Positions 1 to 7,948 are shown, counted from the first letter of the stretch. The stretch is DNA of 14,685 bases from Mogibacterium sp. (GCA_016775335.1 JAEUGJ010000029.1:1-14685); one strand, 5' to 3'. Program-made: numbers and translations. The notes: generated by a model from the sequence alone, not told the origin.

Positions 1-55
1 GAGCGCACGCCTGATAAGCGTGAGGTCGGTGGTTCGAGTCCACTCAAGCCCACCA
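1..55 (+). tRNA. tRNA-Ile (anticodon GAT), 3' part only
   Basis: This is the 3' two-thirds of an isoleucine tRNA, cut by the window edge. The anticodon stem pairs 6-10 with 18-22. The seven-base loop 11-17 holds anticodon GAT at 13-15. The T stem pairs 28-32 with 40-44 around loop TTCGAGT. The acceptor 3' strand runs 45-51, with discriminator A at 52 and an encoded CCA at 53-55. The missing 5' part should begin with an acceptor strand complementary to 45-51. tRNA-Ile(GAT) often lies in or near rRNA operons or tRNA clusters, but that cannot be seen here. Confidence 0.96.
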
Positions 56-58
56 CGA

Positions 59-90
59 AAACACGGAGCATTTCGCTTCGTGTTTTTTTT
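59..90 (+). terminator. Rho-independent terminator of the tRNA transcript
   Basis: An 11-bp stem (59-69 with 75-85, one G-U pair) closes a five-base loop, and the T-run covers 83-90. It begins four bases after the tRNA CCA end, so it most likely ends the tRNA transcription unit. Confidence 0.9.
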
Positions 91-200
91 ATGCGGTATT
101 ATACGGAAACGCACTTCCTCGTCGCAGGGATTGAACCGAAGGCGGACGAGAGCGGCAGAGGTCGCGGCGCATACTGTGAATTTGTTCTCTACATACAAAC

Positions 201-229
201 TTCACTTGTTTTTTTATTCCGGATATTAT
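201..229 (+). promoter_or_regulatory. Candidate promoter for the CoA-transferase operon
   Basis: A -35-like TTCACT (201-206) is followed after 17 bases by a -10-like TATTAT (224-229). Transcription would start near 236, about 54 bases before the CoA-transferase start codon. An overlapping TATAAA at 227-232 is an alternative -10. Both hexamers are imperfect. The support is the correct spacing, the AT-rich context and a position between a terminator and the first gene. Confidence 0.5.
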
Positions 230-289
230 AAAATACAACAAGGTATGTTTGTTATTTCTTAGGAGATCTTAGAATAACGGAGGGACAGA

Positions 290-1660
290 ATGTACGATAT
301 TAAACAGGTGCAGGGGGAGTATAAGACCAAACTGATTTCTGCGGAGTTTGCAGCCAGCCTGGTCAAGAGTAACTACCGCCTTCATTTCGGTGTAGGCACG
401 GGCACCTCGGTATACATGGATCGAGCGCTGGGAGAGCGCCTGAAGAACGACACCCTGCTGCGGGGCGTGGAGATTCAGACGGAAGTGGCGGTGCGAAGCG
501 ACTATTTGGAGACGTTTAAAGCGAAGCAGCCGGTGGAGCGGGTACGCTTCTATTCTTCTCATTTTACGGGGATGGACCGGAGAATGTCAGAGTCCGGAAA
601 TACGTGGTACGTGCCGATCATGTTCAACGAAGAGCCGCTGTATTGGTCCTTGGAGGGAAACCAGTTCGACATCTGCTGCATTCAGGTAGCGCCGATGGAT
701 AAGTACGGCAACTTCAATTTCGGGCCGACCAATGCGGACCTGCACGGAATTATCAAGGCGTCCAAGAAGGTCATTGTGGAAGTCAACGAGAAGATGCCGA
801 TTGCTTTGGGGTACGAATCCCACATCAATATTTCGGATGTGAATTACATCATCGAAGGGGACAGCCCGGACATTCCGGAGTCTCTGCCGAAGGATGCGGA
901 TCCGGAGGACCGCCGGATTGCGGAATACATCGTCAGCGAAATTCGCAACGGCAGCGTGCTGCAGCTGGGAATCGGCGCGGTTCCCAACAGCATCGGCAAA
1001 ATGCTGGCCGAGTCGGATATCCGCGACCTGGGCGGACACAGCGAAGTGCTGGTGGATGCTTTTATGAATCTGTACTACGCGGGCAAGCTCACCAACAACA
1101 AGACTCGGGACAAGGGCCTCAGTGTCTACACCGCGGCGGTGGGCAGTAAAGCACTGTATGATTTTATCGATGACAACCCGATTTGCTGCTGCGCGCCGGT
1201 GGATTACGTGAACAACGTGCACACCATTTCGGAAATCGATAATTTCATCTCCATCAACAGCTGTATCGGTCTGGACTTGTTCGGCCAGGTTTGTTCGGAG
1301 AGCGCGGGGTATCGCCAGGTGAGCGGAACCGGCGGACAGCTGGATTTCGTGCAGGGGGCTTTTGCGTCGAAGAACGGCAAGAGTTTCATGTGCACCCATT
1401 CCACACGGCGGGATTCTAACGGGAAGCTGCATTCCCTGATTCATCCGGTGCTTCCGGCGGGTTCCATCGTGACGACGCCGAGAGCCGCGGTGAACTACGT
1501 GGTGACGGAATTCGGGGCCGTGAACCTGAAGGGTAAATCCACCTGGCAGCGGGCGGAGATGCTGATTAGCATTGCGCATCCGGACTTCCGGGAGGACCTG
1601 ATTCGCGAAGCGGAGAAAATGGGAATTTGGCGGAATACCAGCAAGATTGAGTATCTCTAG
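290..1660 (+). CDS. Acyl-CoA:acetate CoA-transferase (butyryl-CoA/4-hydroxybutyrate CoA-transferase family)
   Basis: This 456-residue cytoplasmic enzyme should move CoA between an acyl-CoA and acetate, releasing the short-chain acid and regenerating acetyl-CoA at the end of a fermentation pathway. It matches the acetyl-CoA hydrolase/transferase family along its full length. The N-terminal glycine-rich segment is at residues 34-39. The likely catalytic glutamate, which forms the enzyme-CoA thioester, is E252 in the H250-S-E motif. The signature GGQLDFVQGA, close to the butyryl-CoA:acetate transferase motif, is at 348-357, and the C-terminal VVTEFGAVNLKGKS block follows near 404-417. The start is set by GGAGGG at 279-284, five bases before the ATG. 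The next gene begins 37 bases downstream with no terminator between. The true acyl substrate (butyrate, 4-hydroxybutyrate or another acid) cannot be settled from sequence alone, so I give no gene symbol. Confidence 0.9.
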   Translation: MYDIKQVQGEYKTKLISAEFAASLVKSNYRLHFGVGTGTSVYMDRALGERLKNDTLLRGVEIQTEVAVRSDYLETFKAKQPVERVRFYSSHFTGMDRRMSESGNTWYVPIMFNEEPLYWSLEGNQFDICCIQVAPMDKYGNFNFGPTNADLHGIIKASKKVIVEVNEKMPIALGYESHINISDVNYIIEGDSPDIPESLPKDADPEDRRIAEYIVSEIRNGSVLQLGIGAVPNSIGKMLAESDIRDLGGHSEVLVDAFMNLYYAGKLTNNKTRDKGLSVYTAAVGSKALYDFIDDNPICCCAPVDYVNNVHTISEIDNFISINSCIGLDLFGQVCSESAGYRQVSGTGGQLDFVQGAFASKNGKSFMCTHSTRRDSNGKLHSLIHPVLPAGSIVTTPRAAVNYVVTEFGAVNLKGKSTWQRAEMLISIAHPDFREDLIREAEKMGIWRNTSKIEYL

Positions 1661-1697
1661 GGTTTTCGCATTGCCATAAAAACAAGGAGAGGTAAGT

Positions 1698-3077
1698 ATG
1701 AAGTATGACGTAATTATCGTGGGTGCCGGCCCGGGAGGAATTTTCTCAGCCTATGAGCTGACGAAAAAAAATCCGGAATTGAAGGTGGGCGTTTTCGAAG
1801 AGGGAAATCCTTTGGAGAAGAGAAAATGTCCCATCGACGGAAAGAATGTGAAAGCCTGCATCAATTGCCCGACTTGCGCCATCATGAACGGATTCGGCGG
1901 CGCCGGCGCGTTCTCCGACGGAAAATACAACATTACCAATGATTTTGGCGGGACGCTGTACGAGTACATCGGCCGGGAGAAGGCCCTGGAGCTGATGAAT
2001 TACGTGGATGAAATCAACTGCGCCAACGGCGGCGGGGATACGAAGAAGTACTCCACCGTGGGATCCAAGTTCAAGAAGATCTGCATGCAGAACAAACTCA
2101 CCTTGCTGAACGCATCTGTTCGCCATCTGGGAACGGACGTGAACTATATCGTTCTGGAAAATATTTATAAGGAACTGCAGGACAAGGTGGACTTCCACTT
2201 CCGCGCACCGGTGGAAACGGTGGAGGCGTTGGAAGACGGAACCTACCGGATAATCGGACGAGACGGCAGCACGGCGGAGTGCGACAAGTGCATCATCTCC
2301 GTGGGCCGAAGCGGCAGCAAGTGGATGGAGAAGCTGTGCCGGGATCTGGAGATTCCAACCAGCTCCAACCGCGTGGACCTGGGCGTCCGGGTGGAACTGC
2401 CGTCGGTGATTTTTGAGGATCTGACGGATCAGCTGTACGAGAGCAAAATCGTATACCGCACCAAGAAGTTCGAGGACAACGTGCGGACGTTCTGCATGAA
2501 TCCACAGGGTTTTGTGGTGAACGAAAATACCAACGGAATCGTGACGGTGAACGGCCACAGCTTCGACGGAGCGGACAAGAAGACGGAGAATACCAACTTT
2601 GCTCTGCTGGTGTCCAAGCATTTCTCCGAGCCGTTCAAAGACAGCAACGGGTACGGCGAAAGCATCGCCAGACTGTCCAATATGCTGGGCGGCGGCGTAA
2701 TCGTGCAGCGGTTCGGCGATCTGGAGCGAGGCCGCCGGAGTACGGAAAAAAGAATGAAGCGCAACACGGTAATTCCGACATTGCAGGCGACACCGGGAGA
2801 TTTGAGCCTGGTGCTGCCGAAGCGAATTCTGGACGGAATCATCGAAATGATCTACGCCTTGGATAAGATTGCTCCGGGAACCGCCAACGACGACACGCTG
2901 CTTTATGGCGTGGAAGTGAAATTCTACAATATGGAAGTGCAGTTGGATGAACATCTGGAGACGAAGTATCCGGGGCTGTACGTTATCGGGGACGGAAGCG
3001 GTGTGACCCATTCCCTGTCCCACGCGTCCGCCAGCGGCGTGTTCGTGGCCAGAGATATTCTGGGATTGAACGAATAA
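1698..3077 (+). CDS. FAD-dependent dehydrogenase, COG2509-type, with a four-cysteine motif
   Basis: This 459-residue flavoprotein has an N-terminal Rossmann dinucleotide-binding fold (GAGPGG at residues 9-14, acidic strand end VFEEG at 32-36). A second FAD contact near the C-terminus is GDGSG at 431-435, followed by a Ser/Ala-rich helix. Between them, cysteines 44, 54, 57 and 60 form C-x9-C-x2-C-x2-C, just before a GFGGAGAFSDGK segment at 65-76. That layout agrees with what I recall of the uncharacterised COG2509 dehydrogenases. The cysteines could bind an iron-sulfur cluster or zinc, which is inference. The substrate is unknown. AAGGAGAGG at 1684-1692 precedes the ATG by five bases. The 37-base gap after the CoA-transferase suggests cotranscription, so a redox role tied to fermentation is plausible but unproven. 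Confidence 0.82.
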   Translation: MKYDVIIVGAGPGGIFSAYELTKKNPELKVGVFEEGNPLEKRKCPIDGKNVKACINCPTCAIMNGFGGAGAFSDGKYNITNDFGGTLYEYIGREKALELMNYVDEINCANGGGDTKKYSTVGSKFKKICMQNKLTLLNASVRHLGTDVNYIVLENIYKELQDKVDFHFRAPVETVEALEDGTYRIIGRDGSTAECDKCIISVGRSGSKWMEKLCRDLEIPTSSNRVDLGVRVELPSVIFEDLTDQLYESKIVYRTKKFEDNVRTFCMNPQGFVVNENTNGIVTVNGHSFDGADKKTENTNFALLVSKHFSEPFKDSNGYGESIARLSNMLGGGVIVQRFGDLERGRRSTEKRMKRNTVIPTLQATPGDLSLVLPKRILDGIIEMIYALDKIAPGTANDDTLLYGVEVKFYNMEVQLDEHLETKYPGLYVIGDGSGVTHSLSHASASGVFVARDILGLNE

Positions 3078-3187
3078 GTGACGGTGGGAGAAAGAATATG
3101 ACGAAAATGTGCACGTCTGTGTTGAGAGAGTGCTACAGTATCCACATACAACGACTAAGGAGTCTTTACCGAATCTACATATAAGCT

Positions 3188-3196
3188 TGCTATTAT
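3188..3196 (+). promoter_or_regulatory. Extended -10 promoter candidate within the spacer
   Basis: TGC followed by TATTAT (3191-3196) fits the extended -10 form TGnTATAAT. A weak TTTACC at 3165-3170 lies 20 bases upstream, too far for a normal -35. Initiation would fall near 3203 and would make a transcript of roughly 115 bases ending at the 3280-3320 terminator. Confidence 0.35.
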
Positions 3197-3202
3197 ATGG
3201 GT

Positions 3203-3320
3203 GTCAGGAAAAGCAAACAAAACGACAGCAAAACATTTTCCTTAATTGTTCTTTCTTAATTAATAATTTCGTAGTGAAGAAACAGGTATATGGCCTCCAA
3301 CATATACCTGTTTTTCTTTT
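3203..3320 (+). ncRNA. Possible small RNA with an anti-SD-like loop
   Basis: This is a hypothetical transcript from the 3188-3196 promoter to the 3280-3320 terminator. It has no usable reading frame. Its terminal hairpin loop (3293-3300) contains CCTCCA, complementary to TGGAGG at the gcvT ribosome binding site (3597-3602). It may instead be only the 3' UTR of the upstream operon. The match to a ribosome binding site is generic, so targeting is speculative. Confidence 0.28.
3280..3320 (+). terminator. Strong Rho-independent terminator
   Basis: A perfect 13-bp stem (3280-3292 with 3301-3313) closes an eight-base loop and is followed by a T-rich tail through 3322. It can end the CoA-transferase/FAD dehydrogenase transcript, a small RNA, or both. 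Confidence 0.88.
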
Positions 3321-3545
3321 TTGATTTTCCTTAATATATACATATTTTATACCGCAAATTGACGTTATGGTTTTTCTGTATGGACACCCGGGCGTGGCGG
3401 TAATTTTTTTATAAAAGCTTATTTTTAGCGAAAATACGAGGGAGAAAGAAGGGAAATTTCATAAATTTTGCGGCGGGCACAAAATCAGTAAAAGAAAATT
3501 GTAATAGATAAAAAAATAACTTATTCCACAAGGGGTTTCGGCGTA

Positions 3546-3574
3546 TTGACGGCGGATTTTGTGAATGATAATAT
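3546..3574 (+). promoter_or_regulatory. Promoter of the gcv operon
   Basis: TTGACG (3546-3551) and TAATAT (3569-3574) are separated by exactly 17 bases. The predicted start near 3581 gives a leader of about 29 bases before the gcvT GTG. That is too short for a riboswitch, so control is probably at initiation unless a longer transcript exists. Confidence 0.7.
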
Positions 3575-3609
3575 AGAAAAGAGTTAAATGTACGAATGGA
3601 GGTACAAAA

Positions 3610-4701
3610 GTGGAAGGAAAAAAAACACCCCTTTATGACACCCATGTGAAGTACGGTGGAAGCATCGTAGACTTCGGTGGTTTTCTGTTGCCGGTTCAGT
3701 ATGAAGCCGGTATCAAAAAAGAGCATATGGCAGTACGGACAGAGTGCGGCCTGTTCGACGTTTCCCATATGGGAGAGATTCTGGTTCAGGGCGAGAAGGC
3801 TCTGGAGTTTCTGAATCACGTGCTGACGAACGACTACACGGATCTGAAAGACGGTTGTGCGAGATACAGCCCAATGTGCAATGAGAACGGTGGTACCGTA
3901 GACGATCTGATCGTTTACAAGAAGGCGGACAACGATTATTTCGTCGTTGTAAACGCGGCAAACACCGAGAAGGATTTCCAGTGGATGGTGGATCACAAGA
4001 TTGACGGTGTAGAACTGTCCAACGTATCCGCAGAGTGGGGCCAGCTGGCACTGCAGGGTCCGAACTCCGAGAAGGTTCTGGCGAAGGTTGCGAAGCCGGA
4101 AGCAATCCCGGCAGGATACTATACTTGCGTATTTGACACCGAGATGCAGGGAATTCCGTGCATGATTTCCCGTACCGGATACACCGGCGAAGACGGTTTC
4201 GAAATCTACATGCCGGCAGACAGAGCGGTGGACGCTTGGGAACTGCTGATGGATGCAGGTCAGGAATATGGAATTCTTCCATGCGGCCTGGGTGCAAGAG
4301 ATACGCTGAGAATGGAAGCAGCAATGCCTCTGTACGGACATGAAATGAACGACGAGATTTCCCCGAAGGTTGCAGGACTTGGATTTGCCGTAAAGATGGA
4401 CAAGCCGGAATTCATCGGCAAGGAAGCCATCGAGGCAGCAACTCCGCTGAAGCAGCGCAGAGTCGGCCTGAAGGTTACCGGAAGAGGAATCCTGAGAGAG
4501 GAGTGCGACGTATACAGAGACGGAAAGAAAGTGGGCGTAACCACATCCGGAACATTCCTGCCTTACCTCAAGGGATCCTATGCGATGGCAATCGTTGAAG
4601 CAGCGGACAGAGAAATCGGTGCGGCTTGCCAGGTAGAGGTTCGCGGAAGAATGATCGATGCAGAAATGGTGAAACTGCCATTCTACAAGAGAGAGAAATA
4701 G
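3610..4701 (+). CDS. gcvT: Aminomethyltransferase, glycine cleavage T-protein
   Basis: GcvT takes the aminomethyl group carried on lipoylated GcvH, releases ammonia and passes the one-carbon unit to tetrahydrofolate, giving 5,10-methylene-THF. The 363-residue length is normal. The folate-binding domain carries GGTVDDLIVY at residues 94-103, with the likely catalytic aspartate at D98. A conserved YTGEDGFEIY block is at 191-200. The C-terminal barrel domain starts near 285 (GLKVTGRGI) and contains a GVTTSGTFLP-like segment. The start codon is GTG, fixed by TGGAGG at 3597-3602, seven bases upstream. It opens the operon and is followed by gcvH after 42 bases. Confidence 0.97.
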   Translation: MEGKKTPLYDTHVKYGGSIVDFGGFLLPVQYEAGIKKEHMAVRTECGLFDVSHMGEILVQGEKALEFLNHVLTNDYTDLKDGCARYSPMCNENGGTVDDLIVYKKADNDYFVVVNAANTEKDFQWMVDHKIDGVELSNVSAEWGQLALQGPNSEKVLAKVAKPEAIPAGYYTCVFDTEMQGIPCMISRTGYTGEDGFEIYMPADRAVDAWELLMDAGQEYGILPCGLGARDTLRMEAAMPLYGHEMNDEISPKVAGLGFAVKMDKPEFIGKEAIEAATPLKQRRVGLKVTGRGILREECDVYRDGKKVGVTTSGTFLPYLKGSYAMAIVEAADREIGAACQVEVRGRMIDAEMVKLPFYKREK

Positions 4702-4743
4702 AACACGACAATTATTTTTACTGTAAAACAGGAGGAACATATA

Positions 4744-5121
4744 ATGGCTAATACTAACGAACTGAAGTATTCGAAATCTCACGAGTGGGTACGTTACGAA
4801 GGAGACGAGGCGTACATCGGAATCACCGACTTTGCACAGAGCAGCATGGGCGACCTGGTATTCGTAAACCTGCCGGAAGTAGACGATGAGATCGAAGTAG
4901 GCGAAGCACTGGGCGACATCGAGTCCGTAAAGGCTGTAGAAGACGTACTTTCCCCGGTTTCCGCAACCGTTCTGGAAGTAAACGAAGAGCTGCTGGATGC
5001 ACCGGAAGCAATCAACGAGCATCCGTATGACGCATGGTTCGTTCGCGTTGGAAACATCACAGAGACCGAAGAGCTGCTGGATGAGGAAGCGTACGATAAG
5101 TTTGTTGAAGAAGAAGCGTAA
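4744..5121 (+). CDS. gcvH: Glycine cleavage H-protein (lipoyl carrier)
   Basis: GcvH is the lipoyl shuttle that carries the aminomethyl group from the P-protein to the T-protein and is reoxidised by the L-protein. The 125-residue acidic protein has the usual single lipoyl-type fold. The lipoylation site is K63 in the ESVKAVED segment (residues 60-67). A TKSHEW-like motif appears at 10-15 as SKSHEW. GGAGG at 4731-4735 sits eight bases before the ATG. The lipoate ligase that should modify K63 is encoded four genes downstream in the same operon. Confidence 0.97.
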   Translation: MANTNELKYSKSHEWVRYEGDEAYIGITDFAQSSMGDLVFVNLPEVDDEIEVGEALGDIESVKAVEDVLSPVSATVLEVNEELLDAPEAINEHPYDAWFVRVGNITETEELLDEEAYDKFVEEEA

Positions 5122-5152
5122 AAAAAGCTTATAAAAGAGAGGACCAAAAGAA

Positions 5153-6475
5153 ATGGGGACTTTTATTCCGAATACAAAAGAGGAACAGCTGAAAATGCTG
5201 AACGAAATCGGCTATGCGGATTTCGACGACCTCTTTAAGGACATCCCGGCGGAAGCACGAGTTCAGGGTGAGCTGAACCTGCCAAAGGGAAAGTCGGAAA
5301 TCGAAGTAAGCCAGATCATGGAAGAGCTGGCATCGGACAACGTTGTCTTTGATTCGATTTTCCGGGGTGCAGGCGCATACAATCACTACGTACCTGCAGC
5401 AGTAGATGCGATTGCCAACAAGGAAGAATTCCTGACTGCCTACACGCCGTATCAGGCAGAAATCAGCCAGGGCATCCTGCAGTCCATCTTTGAATACCAG
5501 ACCATGATGTGCCGGCTGACCGACATGGACATTGCCAACGCATCCATGTACGACGGCGCTTCCGCAGCAGCAGAAGCGTGCGCAATGACACAGGATCGGA
5601 AGCATTCCACAATCTATGTATCCGATACCGTGGACAAGAGAATCCTCAGCGTAATCAAGACCTACGCATTCGGTAAGGATTCCGTGGTAAAAACAATTCC
5701 GGCAGCAGCCGGTGCGACCGATCTGGCCGCACTGAAGGAAACGCTGGAGGCAGACGACAAAGCCGCTTGCTTCCTGATGCAGTATCCGAACTTCAACGGA
5801 ATCATCGAAGATGCGGATGCAATTGCAGAAATCGTTCACAGTGCCGGCGCACAGCTGATCATGAGCGTGAACCCGATTGCTCTGGGCGTTCTGAAGACTC
5901 CGGGCGAAATCGGTGCGGACATCGTTGTGGCAGAGGGACAGCCTCTGGGACTGGGACTGGCATATGGCGGTCCATACCTTGGAATTCTGGCAACCACCGA
6001 GAAGAACATGCGTAAGATTGTAGGTCGTCTCGTTGGAGAAACAAAGGATTCCCAGGGCGAAAGAGGATTCGTTCTGACACTTCAGGCAAGAGAGCAGCAC
6101 ATCCGGAGAGAGAAAGCGGCCAGCAACATCTGCTCCAACGAGGCTCTTTGCGCACTGAAGGCATCCATCTACCTGGCAACCATCGGTCCGAAGGGACTGA
6201 AGCAGGTAGCCACCCTGTGCACTTCGAAGGCACACTATCTGGCAGAGAAGTTCGAGGAAATCGGCATGAAGAGAGCATATGACGGTGAGTTCTTCCATGA
6301 ATTCGTAACCACCTGCCCGAACGCCGATCAGCTGCTGGATGCACTGGAAGACAACGGCATCCTGGGCGGACTGAAGCTCAGCGATACCGAGATTCTGTGG
6401 TGCTGCACCGAGCTGAACTCGAAGGAAGATATGGATGATGTAGTAGAAATCGCGAAGGAGGTGTTCAGCGCATGA
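5153..6475 (+). CDS. gcvPA: Glycine dehydrogenase (decarboxylating) subunit 1, P-protein alpha
   Basis: GcvPA pairs with GcvPB to form the PLP-dependent P-protein that decarboxylates glycine and loads the aminomethyl group on GcvH. The 440-residue length is typical for the split form found in Firmicutes, archaea and Thermus, in contrast to the fused protein of about 950 residues in E. coli. The N-terminal FIPNTKEEQLKMLNEIG and the GERGFVLTLQAREQHIRREKA region (around 298-318) are typical of this subunit. It lacks the PLP-binding lysine, which lies in GcvPB. An AGAGAGGA ribosome binding site at 5137-5144 precedes the ATG. Its last codons overlap the gcvPB start by four bases (ATGA), so the two subunits are translationally coupled. 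Confidence 0.96.
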   Translation: MGTFIPNTKEEQLKMLNEIGYADFDDLFKDIPAEARVQGELNLPKGKSEIEVSQIMEELASDNVVFDSIFRGAGAYNHYVPAAVDAIANKEEFLTAYTPYQAEISQGILQSIFEYQTMMCRLTDMDIANASMYDGASAAAEACAMTQDRKHSTIYVSDTVDKRILSVIKTYAFGKDSVVKTIPAAAGATDLAALKETLEADDKAACFLMQYPNFNGIIEDADAIAEIVHSAGAQLIMSVNPIALGVLKTPGEIGADIVVAEGQPLGLGLAYGGPYLGILATTEKNMRKIVGRLVGETKDSQGERGFVLTLQAREQHIRREKAASNICSNEALCALKASIYLATIGPKGLKQVATLCTSKAHYLAEKFEEIGMKRAYDGEFFHEFVTTCPNADQLLDALEDNGILGGLKLSDTEILWCCTELNSKEDMDDVVEIAKEVFSA

Positions 6476-7890
6476 AACTGATTTTTGAAAGAAGCATGCC
6501 GGGCCGTGGCCAGGACATCTTTCCGGAATGCGATGTAGAGATTAAACTGCCGCAGGCAGCACTGAGAGAGAAAGAAGCAGCGCTGCCGGAAATTTCCGAG
6601 AACGAAATGGGCAGACATTACACCGAGCTGGCAAAAGCATCCCGCGGTGTAAATGACGGATTCTATCCGCTGGGTTCCTGCACCATGAAGCATAACCCGA
6701 GAATCAACGAGAAGATGGCTGCACTGCCTGGATTTGTGAACATCCATCCGCTTCAGCCGGAGTGGTCTGTATATGGTGCGTGCAAGGCCATGGAAATGCT
6801 GGAGCACGACCTGGGCGAAATCACCGGAATGGATCGCATCACTCTGCAGCCGGCTGCCGGCGCACAGGGTGAGTTCACCGGACTTCTCCTGATCAAGTCC
6901 TATCACGAATCCAGAGGAGAGGATCAGCGTAAGGAAATCATCATCCCGGACTCCGCTCACGGCACCAACCCGGCCAGCGCTGCAATGGCCGGCTTCAAGG
7001 TTGTTGTCATCAAGTCCAACGAAAAGGGAATGATTGACCTGGACGATCTGAAGGCACATCTCAGCGAGAAGACCGCCGGATTGATGCTGACCAACCCGAA
7101 CACGGTAGGTATCTTCGACGACAATATTATGGAAATCACCAGAATGGTACACGAGGCCGGCGGTCTGTGCTACTATGACGGTGCGAACCTGAACGCGGTA
7201 ATCGGTCTGGTTCGTCCGGGAGACATTGGTTTTGACTGCATTCACCTGAATCTGCACAAGACCTTCTCCACTCCGCACGGCGGCGGTGGCCCGGGCGCAG
7301 GTCCGGTAGGCTGCAAGGACTTCCTGGCAGAGTTCATGCCGGGAACCTATTCCAAGGATGACGGCTTCGTTCGTGCAGAGAAGAGTCTGGGAGATATGAC
7401 CGGATTCCACGGTAACTTCCTGGTTTGCATGAAGGCACTGACATACCTGCTCACCATCGGTGCGGAAGGCGTTCCGGAACTGGCAAAGAATGCGGTTCTC
7501 AATGCCAACTACATGATGGAGAAGCTGAAGGATTACTATCCAATGGCATATGACCACACTTGCATGCACGAGTTCGTTATGAGCCTGGAGAAATTCCACA
7601 AGGAAAGCCACGTATCCGCACTGGACGTAGCGAAGGCACTCCTGGATTACGGAATCCATCCGCCAACGATGTACTTCCCGCTGATCGTGGATGAAGCACT
7701 CATGGTAGAGCCGACGGAAACCGAGGCAAAGGAAGTGCTGGATGAAGCCATCGAGGCATTTATCGCAATTCATAAGCAGATGATAGAGTCGCCGGAAAGC
7801 GTAATGGCTTGCCCGGTAACCACACCGGTTCGTCGTCTGGACGAAGTAGGTGCGGCAAGACATCCAATTCTAAAGTACACAGCTGAATAA
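6472..7890 (+). CDS. gcvPB: Glycine dehydrogenase (decarboxylating) subunit 2, P-protein beta
   Basis: This 472-residue subunit carries the PLP site of the P-protein. The Schiff-base lysine is K263 in HLNLHKTFSTPHGGGGPGAG (residues 258-277). PLP-fold support comes from AHGTNPASAAMAGF (162-175), the aspartate in YYDGANLNA (234-242), and GFYPLGSCTMKHNPR (63-77), typical of this subunit. An excellent AAGGAGGT at 6455-6462, inside gcvPA, sits nine bases before the ATG, and the ATGA overlap fits one-to-one synthesis of the two subunits. The gene ends 58 bases before lplA, and that gap contains a long hairpin. Confidence 0.97.
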   Translation: MKLIFERSMPGRGQDIFPECDVEIKLPQAALREKEAALPEISENEMGRHYTELAKASRGVNDGFYPLGSCTMKHNPRINEKMAALPGFVNIHPLQPEWSVYGACKAMEMLEHDLGEITGMDRITLQPAAGAQGEFTGLLLIKSYHESRGEDQRKEIIIPDSAHGTNPASAAMAGFKVVVIKSNEKGMIDLDDLKAHLSEKTAGLMLTNPNTVGIFDDNIMEITRMVHEAGGLCYYDGANLNAVIGLVRPGDIGFDCIHLNLHKTFSTPHGGGGPGAGPVGCKDFLAEFMPGTYSKDDGFVRAEKSLGDMTGFHGNFLVCMKALTYLLTIGAEGVPELAKNAVLNANYMMEKLKDYYPMAYDHTCMHEFVMSLEKFHKESHVSALDVAKALLDYGIHPPTMYFPLIVDEALMVEPTETEAKEVLDEAIEAFIAIHKQMIESPESVMACPVTTPVRRLDEVGAARHPILKYTAE

Positions 7891-7902
7891 AATGCATTGT
7901 AG

Positions 7903-7934
7903 TAAAGGCGCGGGCCGCAAGGTTCGCGCCTTTA
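7903..7934 (+). other. Intercistronic hairpin with GNRA tetraloop, gcvPB-lplA
   Basis: A 14-bp stem (7903-7916 with 7921-7934, the outer ten pairs perfect, two G-U pairs inside) is closed by a GCAA tetraloop at 7917-7920. The right arm ends in CCTTTA and has no T-run, so full termination is unlikely. Partial termination, RNA processing or protection of the gcvPB 3' end are the likely roles. It stands six bases upstream of the lplA ribosome binding site. Confidence 0.75.
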
Positions 7935-7948
7935 TCCACAGGAGAATC

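Larger units (their letters stand above)
3078..3609. other. Gene-free spacer between the FAD dehydrogenase and gcvT
   Basis: This 532-base AT-rich stretch has no ORF with a convincing ribosome binding site. It holds an extended -10 promoter candidate (3188-3196), a strong terminator hairpin (3280-3320) and the gcv promoter (3546-3574). A short GC-rich patch at about 3384-3402 lies between two AT tracts. I see no glycine riboswitch core and no repeats. Confidence 0.7.

Noticed and set aside
128..138. Sequence resembling a reverse-strand tRNA T-loop (GGATTGAACC)
   Set aside because: The flanking bases do not pair as a T stem and no anticodon or acceptor arms can be drawn.
20..262. 80-codon plus-strand frame starting inside the tRNA
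   Set aside because: It begins within tRNA-Ile, runs through a terminator and a promoter, lacks a ribosome binding site, and has no recognisable protein pattern.
587..1579. Long minus-strand frames opposite the CoA-transferase, and similar ones opposite the FAD dehydrogenase, gcvT-gcvH, gcvPA, gcvPB, lpdA and dccP
   Set aside because: They lie antisense to confidently identified genes, give His/Arg/Cys-rich non-protein-like translations, have no SD, and arise from codon bias of the true strand.
3109..3324. 71-codon frame in the spacer before gcvT
   Set aside because: No ribosome binding site, composition unlike the genes, and its end overlaps the terminator hairpin.
3323..3609. Glycine riboswitch before gcvT
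   Set aside because: I looked for the conserved riboswitch core segments and paired stems and found none, and the promoter leaves a leader of only about 29 bases.
7892..7948. Upstream start for lplA
   Set aside because: The ATG at 7892 has no SD and would translate through a stable hairpin, while the ATG at 7949 has AGGAG at the right distance and matches the family N-terminus.
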